NCBI GenBank assembly: GCA_035354435.1 | Contig: DAOQAY010000016.1 | Span: 1 to 30,026 of the forward strand | DNA from: JAKLDO01 sp035354435 | Lineage (GTDB): Bacteria; UBP6; UBA1177 | Length of the DNA: 30,026 bases | Reading direction: 5' to 3' | Shown here: piece by piece, positions 15,305 through 23,950 of the stretch | How positions within the stretch are numbered: the first letter of the stretch is position 1 | How the letters are laid out: the number at the start of each line of letters is the position of its first letter | The notes under the pieces: generated by a model | What the model saw: the letters and a program-made list of their open reading frames with translations, nothing else | Told to the model about the DNA's origin: nothing | The model's database searches: none | Program-made: the position numbers and the translations under genes

Positions 15305-16213
15305 ATGGCTGACGAGAAAAATAAAAGTATAAAACAGCCCGAAAAAAAAGAGCATACTCTTGATGACATTAAAGAAATGCGCAAACTTCTCATGCGCTCA
15401 CTCAACAGTGTCAGCAGTCTTGATGCTTCAATTAAAGATATCGGCAAAAAGATAAATTCCAAAGATCAGGGCGAAGCGAACAAATTCTTTATTGCAATTT
15501 CACTTCTCGGACTGGTCATCATTCTTGCGTTCTTCTTTTATTTCAGAACAAAAGTTGTAACGATATCAGAGAGATATGATCTTCTTCAGAAAGAGAATGA
15601 TTATCTTAAAAAAGAGATCTCCGATCAGAAGGAAAAGCTTGCTGCCGTTGAAAATAACGATATCAAAGCATACAACCTCTACCTTGCATTGAAAGAAGGC
15701 GAACCGGATCAGGCGTTCAAACTGTATAGAGAATTCAATCTTTCGGCTCTTTCCAGACTTGAGAGAATGATAATTGATTCTGAAACCAGTCTTATAAAAC
15801 AGAAGACAGCAGTCAAAAAATTTGAAGAAGGCAACATACTTTTCAACAGAAAAAGCTATGAAACGGCTATCGACAAGTTCAAGGAAAGTCTTGAAATATC
15901 ATCAAGCGGTGAACATGTCGCAAATCTTTTCTATCTTACTTCGCTATGCTACTACAGAATGAAAGATTACAATAAGGCTGCAATATCATTTGAAAGATTC
16001 CTTTTTGTAAATTCAAAGAAAGACTTCCAGAAAGACCGTGCAGAACTTCTTCTGGGTGTCTGTTACGAAAAAATGAACCAGCCTGACAGAGCAAAGAACT
16101 TCTATGCTCAAATCTTAAAAGACAACAGATATAACAGATACTATCCCACAATCCGTGACAGATATAAAAACATCGATAAAAAACTTGAAAAACAGAGAGA
16201 CGGTGACGATTGA
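15305..16213 (+). CDS. membrane-anchored TPR protein with coiled coil
   Basis: A 302-residue protein with a charged cytoplasmic N-terminus, one transmembrane helix (residues 61-80), a coiled-coil stretch (about 86-118, LLQKENDYLKKEISDQKEKL) and a C-terminal set of tetratricopeptide-like repeats (about 165-290). EEGNILFNRKSYETAIDKFKESLE and YYRMKDYNKAAISFERFLF fit the TPR consensus. The order resembles periplasmic scaffold proteins such as CpoB/YbgF-like factors, but I cannot assign a named family. Divergent from ldcA, so a link to cell-wall work is possible. The stop is three bases from the convergent phosphofructokinase stop. AGGA lies just before the ATG. Confidence 0.8.
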   Translation: MADEKNKSIKQPEKKEHTLDDIKEMRKLLMRSLNSVSSLDASIKDIGKKINSKDQGEANKFFIAISLLGLVIILAFFFYFRTKVVTISERYDLLQKENDYLKKEISDQKEKLAAVENNDIKAYNLYLALKEGEPDQAFKLYREFNLSALSRLERMIIDSETSLIKQKTAVKKFEEGNILFNRKSYETAIDKFKESLEISSSGEHVANLFYLTSLCYYRMKDYNKAAISFERFLFVNSKKDFQKDRAELLLGVCYEKMNQPDRAKNFYAQILKDNRYNRYYPTIRDRYKNIDKKLEKQRDGDD

Positions 16214-16216
16214 TCC

Positions 16217-17575
16217 TCAGATAACAGGCGGCTGTCCGGTTTCTTCAATGACAGAAAGCCACAATTGACCGTTTGTGTCTATTTTCTTTCTTTTTGATGT
16301 TGCAAGTTCCATCGGGATGTGAATGAACTGACCGTTCAGATATCCGACAACCATTCCGGTTCGTCCTGTCATTCCTGCATGAACCGCCATCTGGGCAAGC
16401 TGGGAACAGAAAATAGAATCGTTGGGTGTCGGAGAACACGACCTTATAATATAGCTCGGATCTATATATTTTATACTGTGATGAACACCTTTTGTCTTCA
16501 GATAACTCCGTATTTTGTCCTTAATGAAAACACCAATATCACCAAGTCTCACATTACCGGATTCATCCCGTTCAAGATTTTCAGGATCTCTGACATATCC
16601 CTGTCCCGCACCTTCCGCAACAACTATAACACAGTGCTTTTTTCTTCTCAGTCTTTTCTCTACAAGATCAAGAAAACCTCCGTCACCGGTCATTCTGAAA
16701 TCCATCTCTGGAATAAGACAGAAATCAACCTGATTTGTGGCAAGAGTGGCATTTGCAGAAATAAAGCCTGACTCTCTTCCCATGAGTTTGACAATACCTA
16801 TGCCGTTATGTATCGAAGTTGCTTCGGTATATGCCGAATCTATCGAATCACAAGCTTCCGAAAAAGCGGTCTCTGTTCCGAAAGAACGGTCTATGTAATT
16901 GATATCATTATCAATTGTCTTGGGAATTCCTATCACTGATATCTTGAGATTCCTTTTTTCGATCTCTTTTATTATATCCATCGCTCCGCGCTGAGTTCCG
17001 TCACCGCCTATTGCATAAAGAACATTAACCCCCAGCTCGACAAGCCTGTCCACCATTTTAACGGGATCCTGTCCGCCTCTTGAAGTTCCTATCATAGTAC
17101 CGCCGCGAAGCTGCATATTCTCAACCATTGCCGGAGTCAGGTGCCGCACCTCATAACCCAGATCCTTGACCAGCCCCGCATAACCGTAATTTATGCCGAA
17201 TGTTCTCTGATTGTTATAACGGTAATAGTTCATCACAACAATTCCCCTTATCACAGCATTCAGTCCGGGACATATTCCGCCGCAGGTCACTATTGCAGAA
17301 ACCGTTTCACCCGGTTCAAAGAAAAGTTTTTCACGAGGACCTGCCTTTTCGAATGAAGGAACAGCACATTGAGATCCTGTTATTGAATCGACCACACTCT
17401 TATCAATATATGCCAGCACCCTTTCATCTTCAGGCACCATCTGGGACTCATATATTTTTTTATTTGCAGTCAGCGGAGATACAAAGTTCTGGGTTCCGAT
17501 TTTCTTTATCAGCAGATCATACTTGAAAAGATCATTATCATTCGCATCAACTTTTTTTCCATTTCCGTTCGCCAT
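16217..17575 (-). CDS. 6-phosphofructokinase, clade-X type
   Basis: This glycolytic enzyme phosphorylates fructose 6-phosphate. At 452 residues with an N-terminal extension before TCGGICPGLNAVIR (97-110), it belongs to the larger clade that includes plant, trypanosome and spirochaete enzymes rather than the roughly 320-residue PfkA. The phosphate-donor residues are mixed: GGDGT (190-194) has the Gly usual for ATP users, while PKTIDND (218-224) has the Lys also found in PPi enzymes. In characterised members this Gly/Lys pair goes with ATP. MGRESGFISA is also present. It is the last gene of the eno-transporter-pfk unit, 15 bases after the transporter. GGGAG precedes the ATG. Confidence 0.9.
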   Translation of the reverse strand: MANGNGKKVDANDNDLFKYDLLIKKIGTQNFVSPLTANKKIYESQMVPEDERVLAYIDKSVVDSITGSQCAVPSFEKAGPREKLFFEPGETVSAIVTCGGICPGLNAVIRGIVVMNYYRYNNQRTFGINYGYAGLVKDLGYEVRHLTPAMVENMQLRGGTMIGTSRGGQDPVKMVDRLVELGVNVLYAIGGDGTQRGAMDIIKEIEKRNLKISVIGIPKTIDNDINYIDRSFGTETAFSEACDSIDSAYTEATSIHNGIGIVKLMGRESGFISANATLATNQVDFCLIPEMDFRMTGDGGFLDLVEKRLRRKKHCVIVVAEGAGQGYVRDPENLERDESGNVRLGDIGVFIKDKIRSYLKTKGVHHSIKYIDPSYIIRSCSPTPNDSIFCSQLAQMAVHAGMTGRTGMVVGYLNGQFIHIPMELATSKRKKIDTNGQLWLSVIEETGQPPVI

Positions 17576-17590
17576 AAATTTTTCTCCCGG

Positions 17591-19825
17591 TTACTGTTCA
17601 ATTAATTCAATATATTGAGCCGATTTCACAAAAAGCACAGGCGGCAGATCTTCATATCTTGCTATCTGCTTGTCAAAAAACAGCTCATTCAGTCCGAATA
17701 GTCTAACTCCGCTGTCTTTCGAGAATTTACCAGGAAGCCCCATCATAATAAGATCTGAATCAGCTGAATATTTTCTAAGGATTTCGAGAATATCGACTTC
17801 TTCTTTTTCAATGATAACGACATGCCCGCTCAATCTGGAATTGTCAAGAAGAGTCTGCATCTCAGCCCTGCTCTGTTCAACTGTTTCCGAGTTTTCGATC
17901 ATTCTTATTATTTTTATACTTGCTTCAGAATTCAAAGTAATGATATGAGCAAGAAGAACCATGAGATTTCCGTTTGATTCTCCACGCCACCAAATGTCTA
18001 TCCTGTTTAATTTATTCAACTTTGAGCTGTTAGCGAGCATCAGGATATTTTTCTTCTTTTCCATAAGCTTTTCAAAAAGCTTTAAACTGTCCAGTTTTTT
18101 CATATATTCTATTAAGACCGTGTGTACTTCCAGACCTCCGGGATGACTTGTAAAAAGAACCGTTGAAATTGCTTTGTTTAAGTTAGAATATTCAATGACT
18201 TCCGTCGGAATTCCATAAGCTTCAAAGGTTTTATTATATCCAAAAACATTCAAATGAACCAAGCTTTTATGTTTTTCCAGAAATGATGCAAAATATGCAA
18301 TTCTTTCAGGATTTGCGCTATCGTCAGGCCCTGAAACCGCAGTAACTACAGGTCTCCAGTTCTTACTTCCCTGCACAACATATTTAAGTGCTTTGAGTGA
18401 TTTTGTCGCTGTGCTGAACAAGATTCCCCACCAGACACCTTCTATCCTGTTCTGTGCCTTGTATTTGAGAATGAGCTTGAATACCGCAAATTGGGATGCC
18501 ATTATCAGAAGACCTATAAACGGATCAAAAAGGATTATTGAAACAATACAGACAGTAAAACCGTATAGCGAAATGCTCCAGTGATTTTTTGATGTCGGTC
18601 TGAAACCGGGATTTCCGCTTACCCTTTCAAGGAATGCGCTTCCGTTTATCCAGCCGTAAACAACAAGAAAAAGAATACCGACTATCATAGAAGCAGTGTT
18701 TATATTTCCGGCCCATATAACAAGGAATCCGATCGCTCCGGATAAAATGACCGCATATCTGGGTTCACTGCCGTTTTCAACAAAATCTTTAGCAAAAAAA
18801 TTCATTCTTTTAGGAAGCACATCGTTCAGTGATAGTGACTGAAGAGTCCTCGGAGCAGTCATAAAAACAGAAAGAGCTGAAGATCCGGTTGCAAATAATA
18901 TTCCTAAAATCAACATAATCCCGAGAATATTTGACGGAAACTTATCTGAGTAGTTGATAATATCAGTAAGCAGAACCGGAATCGGAACACCATTCTGGTA
19001 ACTATGTATCAAAACATCTTTGCTCAGCATCGAAAAAATGACAGCAATGCTGACATACACAACAAAAGTTATTCCTATCGCCCAGAATGTTCCTTTTACC
19101 AGACTTTTTTTCGGATTTTTAAGATCACCACTCATTCCTATACCGGCATCTATGCCTGTAACAGCAGGAAAGAACTGGGCAAATGTTAGGAAAAATATGC
19201 CGAGTGTCAAGTCCCTGTTACCAAGAAAATTCATCCCGGCAGAGAATGCCTGCGCTCCTTTATAGGTAATCCCGAAAAACGGTGAAACCATAATGGCAAG
19301 AATGCTGATACCAAGCACAAAAAGAATAAGAGTCTGTATTTTAAGGGTAAAATCGGCACCAACCATAACAACAATAAAAAATACAAAGAAAAATACCGAA
19401 GCAAGTATCTGTTTCTGCATAAGTATGGAAGCCGGGTCGGTTTCGGTAAAAAGCGGAATAAAATCAAGTACTGGGGCAAGAAGCGCCTGAAGCGGTTCTG
19501 CAAAACCTATTGAATAAAATCCGATACTTGCAGCCTGAGCCAGATAAAGCTGGAATCCGATACTTCCCCCCAGAGCCTTGCCGAGACTTCTTCTCGAAAG
19601 AGCATACATTCCGCCCGGACCGACATTGTTCAGGTTTGTTGCACAGTCAGACATCGAGAAAGCTGTTGAAAAAGTGACTGTATGGGCAAGAATAATGATA
19701 CCGAGCATCGCCCACAATCCGACATCTGCAATAAGCACTGGCATAAGAAGAAAAAGCACTGTTCCGAGTATAGCTTCAGTTGAAGGTACAAAAACCCCTT
19801 TGAATGTTCCGAATTTAGCACTCAC
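17591..19825 (-). CDS. SLC12/APC-type membrane transporter with cytoplasmic C-terminal domain
   Basis: The 744-residue protein opens with FGTFKGVFVPSTEAILGTVLF, the start typical of SLC12 cation-chloride cotransporters and related APC-superfamily permeases. About twelve hydrophobic segments follow up to residue 460. NVGPGGMYALSRRSLGKALGGSIGF matches the TM3 region of the family. The last 280 residues are soluble, and WRPVVTAVSGPDDSANPERIAYFASFLEKH resembles the regulatory C-terminal domain of SLC12 proteins. Substrate (K+/Na+/Cl- or amino acids) cannot be decided. The start is a GTG with a weak ribosome-binding site, 22 bases after enolase, and the PFK gene follows after 15 bases, so it is embedded in a glycolytic operon. 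Confidence 0.8.
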   Translation of the reverse strand: MSAKFGTFKGVFVPSTEAILGTVLFLLMPVLIADVGLWAMLGIIILAHTVTFSTAFSMSDCATNLNNVGPGGMYALSRRSLGKALGGSIGFQLYLAQAASIGFYSIGFAEPLQALLAPVLDFIPLFTETDPASILMQKQILASVFFFVFFIVVMVGADFTLKIQTLILFVLGISILAIMVSPFFGITYKGAQAFSAGMNFLGNRDLTLGIFFLTFAQFFPAVTGIDAGIGMSGDLKNPKKSLVKGTFWAIGITFVVYVSIAVIFSMLSKDVLIHSYQNGVPIPVLLTDIINYSDKFPSNILGIMLILGILFATGSSALSVFMTAPRTLQSLSLNDVLPKRMNFFAKDFVENGSEPRYAVILSGAIGFLVIWAGNINTASMIVGILFLVVYGWINGSAFLERVSGNPGFRPTSKNHWSISLYGFTVCIVSIILFDPFIGLLIMASQFAVFKLILKYKAQNRIEGVWWGILFSTATKSLKALKYVVQGSKNWRPVVTAVSGPDDSANPERIAYFASFLEKHKSLVHLNVFGYNKTFEAYGIPTEVIEYSNLNKAISTVLFTSHPGGLEVHTVLIEYMKKLDSLKLFEKLMEKKKNILMLANSSKLNKLNRIDIWWRGESNGNLMVLLAHIITLNSEASIKIIRMIENSETVEQSRAEMQTLLDNSRLSGHVVIIEKEEVDILEILRKYSADSDLIMMGLPGKFSKDSGVRLFGLNELFFDKQIARYEDLPPVLFVKSAQYIELIEQ

Positions 19826-19847
19826 AATGTTTTATTTCTCTATAATG

Positions 19848-21131
19848 TTATTCTTCGTTGAAAAGCAGGTCTGTTCCGGGATAATATCCTATTTCATCAA
19901 GCATTTCTTCAATTCTGATGAGCTGGTTGTATTTTGCGGTCCTTTCACTTCTGCAAAGACTTCCGGTTTTGATCTGACCTGCATTTACTGCAACAGCGAG
20001 GTCAGCGATGAATGTGTCTTCGCTTTCACCTGATCTGTGGCTGATAACTGTTGTGTAGCCTGCCCTGTGTGCAACTTCGATCGTGTCGAGAGTTTCAGTT
20101 AAGGTACCGATCTGATTAAGCTTTATGAGAATTGAATTTGCAACGCCTCTCTGGATGCCTTCACCAAGTCTTTCAACATTTGTTACGAAAAGGTCATCAC
20201 CGACGATCTGTATCCTGTCACCGAGCCTTTCGGTCATAAGCAGCCAGCCGTCCCAGTCATCTTCCGCCATACCGTCTTCAATCGAGTAGATCGGATATTT
20301 ATTTACAAGTGTCTCCCAGTAATCGACCATTTCTGCGCTTGTCATTGATTTTCCTGAAGATTTTTTGAAAACATACTTTCCATCCTCAAAAAATTCGGAA
20401 GCGGCCGGGTCAAGAGCGATAACAATTTCTTTTCCAGGAACATACCCGGCTTTTTTGATCGCTTCAACGATAACTTCAAGAGCCTCTTCATTTGATTTGA
20501 GATTCGGAGCAAAACCACCCTCGTCACCAACTCCTGTTGAAAGACCTCTGTCTTTAAGTATTTTCTTAAGTGTATGAAATATCTCAGAATTCATTCTGAT
20601 ACCTTCGCGGAAACTTTCAGCACCTACCGGCATTATCATGAACTCCTGAAGGTCGACATTGTTGTCAGCATGTGATCCGCCGTTAATAATATTGCTCATA
20701 GGAACCGGAAGTGTATCCGATCTCAATCCGCCGATATATCTGAAAAGCGGAAGTCCCAGTGACGAAGCGGCAGCCCTTGTAACTGCGAGAGATACGCCGA
20801 GTATTGCATTTGCACCGAGTTCTGATTTATTGTCCGTTCCGTCAAGTTCTATCATTGTCTCATCAATGAGTCTCTGGTCAAGAGCACTCATTCCGACAAT
20901 TTCAGCAGCGATCTTTTCAACATTCTCAACTGCCGACATTACACCTTTGCCCAAATATCTATTCTTGTCACCGTCTCTGAGTTCAAGAGCTTCATGAATA
21001 CCAGTGCTTGCGCCGCTTGGAACAATCGCAGAACCGACAACACCGTTTGCAAGTTCAACTTCAACTTCTATTGTGGGATTTCCCCTCGAATCAAGAATCT
21101 CACGACCTTTTACTCTAATGATTTCATACAT
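19848..21131 (-). CDS. eno: enolase
   Basis: Enolase converts 2-phosphoglycerate to phosphoenolpyruvate. At 427 residues it is full length and contains RGREILDSRGNPT-like KGREILDSRGNPTIEVEV, VPSGASTGIHEALELRDGD, SNIINGGSHADN, the metal-site segments IALDPAASEF and SIEDGMAEDDWDGW, and KLNQIGTLTET followed by SHRSGE. The catalytic machinery looks intact. AAGGAG lies six bases before the ATG. First gene of a three-gene operon with the SLC12-type transporter and phosphofructokinase. Confidence 0.97.
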   Translation of the reverse strand: MYEIIRVKGREILDSRGNPTIEVEVELANGVVGSAIVPSGASTGIHEALELRDGDKNRYLGKGVMSAVENVEKIAAEIVGMSALDQRLIDETMIELDGTDNKSELGANAILGVSLAVTRAAASSLGLPLFRYIGGLRSDTLPVPMSNIINGGSHADNNVDLQEFMIMPVGAESFREGIRMNSEIFHTLKKILKDRGLSTGVGDEGGFAPNLKSNEEALEVIVEAIKKAGYVPGKEIVIALDPAASEFFEDGKYVFKKSSGKSMTSAEMVDYWETLVNKYPIYSIEDGMAEDDWDGWLLMTERLGDRIQIVGDDLFVTNVERLGEGIQRGVANSILIKLNQIGTLTETLDTIEVAHRAGYTTVISHRSGESEDTFIADLAVAVNAGQIKTGSLCRSERTAKYNQLIRIEEMLDEIGYYPGTDLLFNEE

Positions 21132-21173
21132 TGCAATCTCCTTATATATTTACATTAATAAACCAGCCGGCAC

Positions 21174-21203
21174 AATATAGCCACTTTTGATGTTTTTTGC
21201 AAA
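21174..21203 (-). promoter_or_regulatory. probable promoter of the eno operon
   Basis: On the minus strand TTGCAA (21198-21203), an 18-base spacer and TATATT (21174-21179) form a moderate sigma-70-like promoter, with the leader running about 35-40 bases to the enolase ATG. Confidence 0.45.
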
Positions 21204-21213
21204 ATATTTAGTT

Positions 21214-21253
21214 AAAAAACTCACCCGGTCCTCCCTTTCGGAAAGAGAGGGAG
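21214..21253 (-). terminator. possible terminator after the EEP gene
   Basis: On the minus strand the arms at 21248-21253 (CTCCCT) and 21231-21236 (AGGGAG) pair over a short, partly paired loop, with a T6 run at 21215-21220. The T-run begins about ten bases after the stem, farther than in a classical terminator, so the call is weak. It lies directly after the EEP stop codon. Confidence 0.35.
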
Positions 21254-21256
21254 CTA

Positions 21257-22312
21257 CTATAGTTTGATTCTCATCACAACTGGCTGATGGTCGGAGTATT
21301 CAAAACCGGTTTCGATCGTGGTGACGCTTTCGACTGTGACATCGGGACTTACAAGGAATCCGTCTATTACTGTGACAAAGTTCTGACCCTTGACATATGC
21401 AGCTTCATTATTCCTAACTGTCGGAACTTCCTTGTTAAATGCCCAGTTCCAACCATCAGGAGTCCAGTTTTCCGGAAGCTCTGCCGCCCATTTTATATAC
21501 TGTTCATCTGTCATATATTTTCCAAATGTTCCTTTTTTAACTCCCGGCAGCATATGATTCCAGTCGCCGCCTGTAATAACTGAATTTCCTTTTGAAAATT
21601 CATCGAGAATAAACTTCTTTACAAAGTCGAGCTGTGCAGTTTTCAAAGTTTCATTTTCATAAGCGCTTAAGTGAAGATTTATGACAACAAGATCACGACC
21701 TGTTCTTACAGTTTTATATCTCGAAACGAGCATACATCTTTTCAAGTTAAAAAGTCTGACAGGCAGCTCATTTTCAATAGGCAGACTCACTCTTAAAGGT
21801 TGGACTGAACTCTTAAATCCTGATACAGTAAGGAGTCCGGAATCCACAATTCCAATTGGGTTTAATAAAGGACTTGGCACAAACAGTACCTTGAAATTCG
21901 AAGCATAATTCAATTCGAAATTTACATATGAATCTTTTAGAATTTCAGATTGGTCAATTTTAAAGGTTCTGCTTGAGTGCCTATCTACTTCCTGCAGAAG
22001 CATCATATCAGCTTCAGAACCTCTTAGAATTGAAACGATGCCGTTTAAATTCTCCTTGACTTCATTCTCATTCGAAGGTCTTGAACTGACACCTCCGTCC
22101 ATAAAAAAATCTGCGTTTTTTCCCAGTCCTGCATAACCTGTGTTCCATGTCAGAATTGTGAGGTTTTCAACATTTTTTTCAACACTGCCTGAGTTTATGA
22201 ATTCAGCCTGTTCTATTGCCTCAGGTCTGTATTCAAAGATAAAAGCGAAAGTAAGAAAAATAATCAAAACCGATAATGGGATAAGTGTTATAAAAAGAAC
22301 TGATTTCTTCAA
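21257..22312 (-). CDS. endonuclease/exonuclease/phosphatase (EEP) family protein, membrane-anchored
   Basis: A 351-residue member of the EEP superfamily, metal-dependent phosphodiesterases that cleave DNA, phospholipids or inositol phosphates. The core motifs are present: LTWNTGYAGL, LLQEVDRHSSR (metal-binding Glu), GGDWNH (Asp/Asn) and YSDHQPV near the C-terminus (Asp-His). An N-terminal hydrophobic segment (residues 5-27) acts as a signal anchor, so the catalytic domain faces outside the cytoplasm, as in secreted nucleases and sphingomyelinase-like enzymes. The start is a TTG without a visible ribosome-binding site, and it overlaps the stop of a 33-codon ORF (TTGA), which suggests translational coupling. 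Substrate unknown. Confidence 0.85.
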   Translation of the reverse strand: MKKSVLFITLIPLSVLIIFLTFAFIFEYRPEAIEQAEFINSGSVEKNVENLTILTWNTGYAGLGKNADFFMDGGVSSRPSNENEVKENLNGIVSILRGSEADMMLLQEVDRHSSRTFKIDQSEILKDSYVNFELNYASNFKVLFVPSPLLNPIGIVDSGLLTVSGFKSSVQPLRVSLPIENELPVRLFNLKRCMLVSRYKTVRTGRDLVVINLHLSAYENETLKTAQLDFVKKFILDEFSKGNSVITGGDWNHMLPGVKKGTFGKYMTDEQYIKWAAELPENWTPDGWNWAFNKEVPTVRNNEAAYVKGQNFVTVIDGFLVSPDVTVESVTTIETGFEYSDHQPVVMRIKL

Positions 22313-22410
22313 GAGATTTTAACTTTTACAGCATCTGCACCGGCAAATTCTTCAGCATATACAGCAAGTTGAATCATCATTGCAACATAAAGTATTACAT
22401 ATTTTTTCAT
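22309..22410 (-). CDS. 33-residue secreted micro-protein or coupling ORF
   Basis: This ORF begins ATG AAA AAA TAT and encodes MKKYVILYVAMMIQLAVYAE followed by EFAGADAVKVKIS. It has a basic start, a hydrophobic stretch and a VYA/EE signal-peptidase-like site that would leave only about 14 residues. GAGGTGAT lies immediately upstream, and the ORF fills the gap between the barrel gene (stop at 22420) and the EEP gene, overlapping the latter's TTG start by three bases. It may be a tiny secreted peptide, the remnant of a truncated secreted protein, or an ORF whose translation carries ribosomes to the EEP start. Coding evidence is its ribosome-binding site and exact fit in the operon, not homology. 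Confidence 0.55.
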   Translation of the reverse strand: MKKYVILYVAMMIQLAVYAEEFAGADAVKVKIS

Positions 22411-22419
22411 CATATCACC

Positions 22420-23067
22420 TCAAAAGCTTCCGAATCTAATGTCAAGTCCTGCTGACGGGCCGCTAAGATCGGCTGTAGAATAATCGCTATCACTTTTCAT
22501 TCCGGTTAAAAGTCTGTATGAAAAACTTACGGAAACAGCCATAAATCTCGATATTACAAAAAGAAGATTCGCTTCAGGTTCCAAAGCAAAGAACGGTTCT
22601 TTGTAGGAGTATTCATGTCCGCTTATCCCGCTAAACCGGCCTCCTCCTATCAGAACACCAGTCTCGATCCTGAAAAAGTGTTTGATATTAAATATGTATC
22701 CAGCAATTAGACCGCCGTAACCCAGAGATATGGAACAGCTGCCTTTTTCTATGCAATTCGGACTTTCATCTCTGTTTGAAGAATCGTGGAGATAATCTAT
22801 GTCATTCCCGAGAAAATAAGTGGCCCCTCCAAGATACCATGATTTATTGAACACAGCCTCAGCTTTGAAACCGAGAAGATAAGCAAAAGATGTATCTTTA
22901 TCTGCAAAACCGTTATTTTTTCCAAGATCGGAAAATTTCATTGTAAGTCCACCGTTAAGCGAAATATCGACTTTCGAAGATTTTTCGACCGGTTTTATTT
23001 CCGCCCCGAAAAGAATTCCAGATAATAATATAATAAAAACAACCAGATACAATTTCCTGATTAACAA
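22420..23067 (-). CDS. small outer-membrane beta-barrel protein
   Basis: A 215-residue exported protein with a signal peptide (LYLVVFIILLSGILFGA). Alternating amphipathic strands, Gly/aromatic-rich segments (YLGGATYFLGN, CSISLGYGGLIAGYIF, FALEPEANLLFV) and a C-terminal Phe are typical of eight- to ten-stranded OmpA/OmpW-like barrels. One cysteine pair (ESPNCIEKGSCS) may form a disulfide in an outer loop. I choose TTG 23067 as start because AAGGAGG lies five bases before it; a longer ATG start at 23106 has no ribosome-binding site and would place charged residues ahead of the signal peptide. First gene of a unit with the micro-ORF and the EEP gene. Confidence 0.75.
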   Translation of the reverse strand: MLIRKLYLVVFIILLSGILFGAEIKPVEKSSKVDISLNGGLTMKFSDLGKNNGFADKDTSFAYLLGFKAEAVFNKSWYLGGATYFLGNDIDYLHDSSNRDESPNCIEKGSCSISLGYGGLIAGYIFNIKHFFRIETGVLIGGGRFSGISGHEYSYKEPFFALEPEANLLFVISRFMAVSVSFSYRLLTGMKSDSDYSTADLSGPSAGLDIRFGSF

Positions 23068-23151
23068 AGCACCCTCCTTGAGTTTCATTTTCTTTATACT
23101 GGGCATTTAATTACACTTTTTTTAAGCTGAAAAATCAAGTTTCTAAAACAT

Positions 23152-23179
23152 TTGAATATCATATTATTTGCTGTATAAT
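23152..23179 (+). promoter_or_regulatory. promoter of the ankyrin lipoprotein gene
   Basis: TTGAAT at 23152-23157, a 16-base spacer and a perfect TATAAT at 23174-23179 with a TG one base before it (extended -10). The leader would be about 20 bases, with AGGAG before the start. Confidence 0.65.
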
Positions 23180-23207
23180 CAGACCGTTCTTTTAATTCAG
23201 GAGTGTA

Positions 23208-23924
23208 ATGATGAAAATAAAGTCCGCAACAATCATTTTTTCAGTTTTTGTTCTACTTTTCTCCTCCTGTAAATCTGACAGGGTCGATGCTGCGACATAC
23301 AAAGCAAGAGAAAAGCTGGTAATGCTCGGCAATGATTTTACTGATGAAGGTTTTATAAAAGCAGTTAAAGCAAATAATATTGATGTGGTAAAGCTCTATA
23401 TTGAATCGGGAATGTCACCTGATGCAACCGAAAAACTTGGTGACACGCCTGTTCCTGCTATCTATTTTGCTCTTGACCAGCAGCTTGATCTTGTTGTTCA
23501 GATCCTTATCAAGGCAGGAGCAGATCTGAAAAATCAGACAAAAGGTGTAACAATTCTGATGAAAGCTGTTGAAAAGGGAAATTCCGCAACAGTAGCCCTT
23601 GTTGTTGAAAAAGGGGCCGATGTCAATCAGTCTGGTGAAAACGGTCTTACACCTCTGATGATAGCCATTGAAAAGCAGAATATGGATGCGTTCTGGCTTC
23701 TCACAAAATCGGGAGCTGATGTCAACAAGTCAGATATTTCAGGAATCACTCCTTTAATGAGAGCAGTAAGAGTCGGAAATGTTGATATGGTGAGAGAACT
23801 TCTGAAAAAAGGGGCGAATGTAAACGCAGAGTCAAAAAACGGACTCAAAATAGAAAAGGTAATAACCGAAAAGACCCGCGAAGAGATGATCATTCTGCTG
23901 AAACAGGCAGGGCTTAAAATCTGA
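23208..23924 (+). CDS. ankyrin-repeat lipoprotein
   Basis: This 238-residue protein has a lipoprotein signal peptide with lipobox LFSSC (Cys20 or 21). About five ankyrin repeats follow, for example GVTILMKAVEKGNSATVALVVEKGADVNQ, then NGLTPLMIAIEKQNMDAFWLLTKSGADVN and GITPLMRAVRVGNVDMVRELLKKGANVN. Ankyrin repeats bind protein partners; an extracytoplasmic, lipid-anchored set is most often periplasmic or surface-exposed. Two ATG codons are adjacent (23208 and 23211); the second has better spacing to AGGAG, so the protein may be one residue shorter. It is divergent from the barrel operon and is followed 26 bases later by a DUF2891 gene, possibly co-transcribed. Confidence 0.88.
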   Translation: MMKIKSATIIFSVFVLLFSSCKSDRVDAATYKAREKLVMLGNDFTDEGFIKAVKANNIDVVKLYIESGMSPDATEKLGDTPVPAIYFALDQQLDLVVQILIKAGADLKNQTKGVTILMKAVEKGNSATVALVVEKGADVNQSGENGLTPLMIAIEKQNMDAFWLLTKSGADVNKSDISGITPLMRAVRVGNVDMVRELLKKGANVNAESKNGLKIEKVITEKTREEMIILLKQAGLKI

Positions 23925-23950
23925 TTATTATTCATTAAACCAGTAATAAA

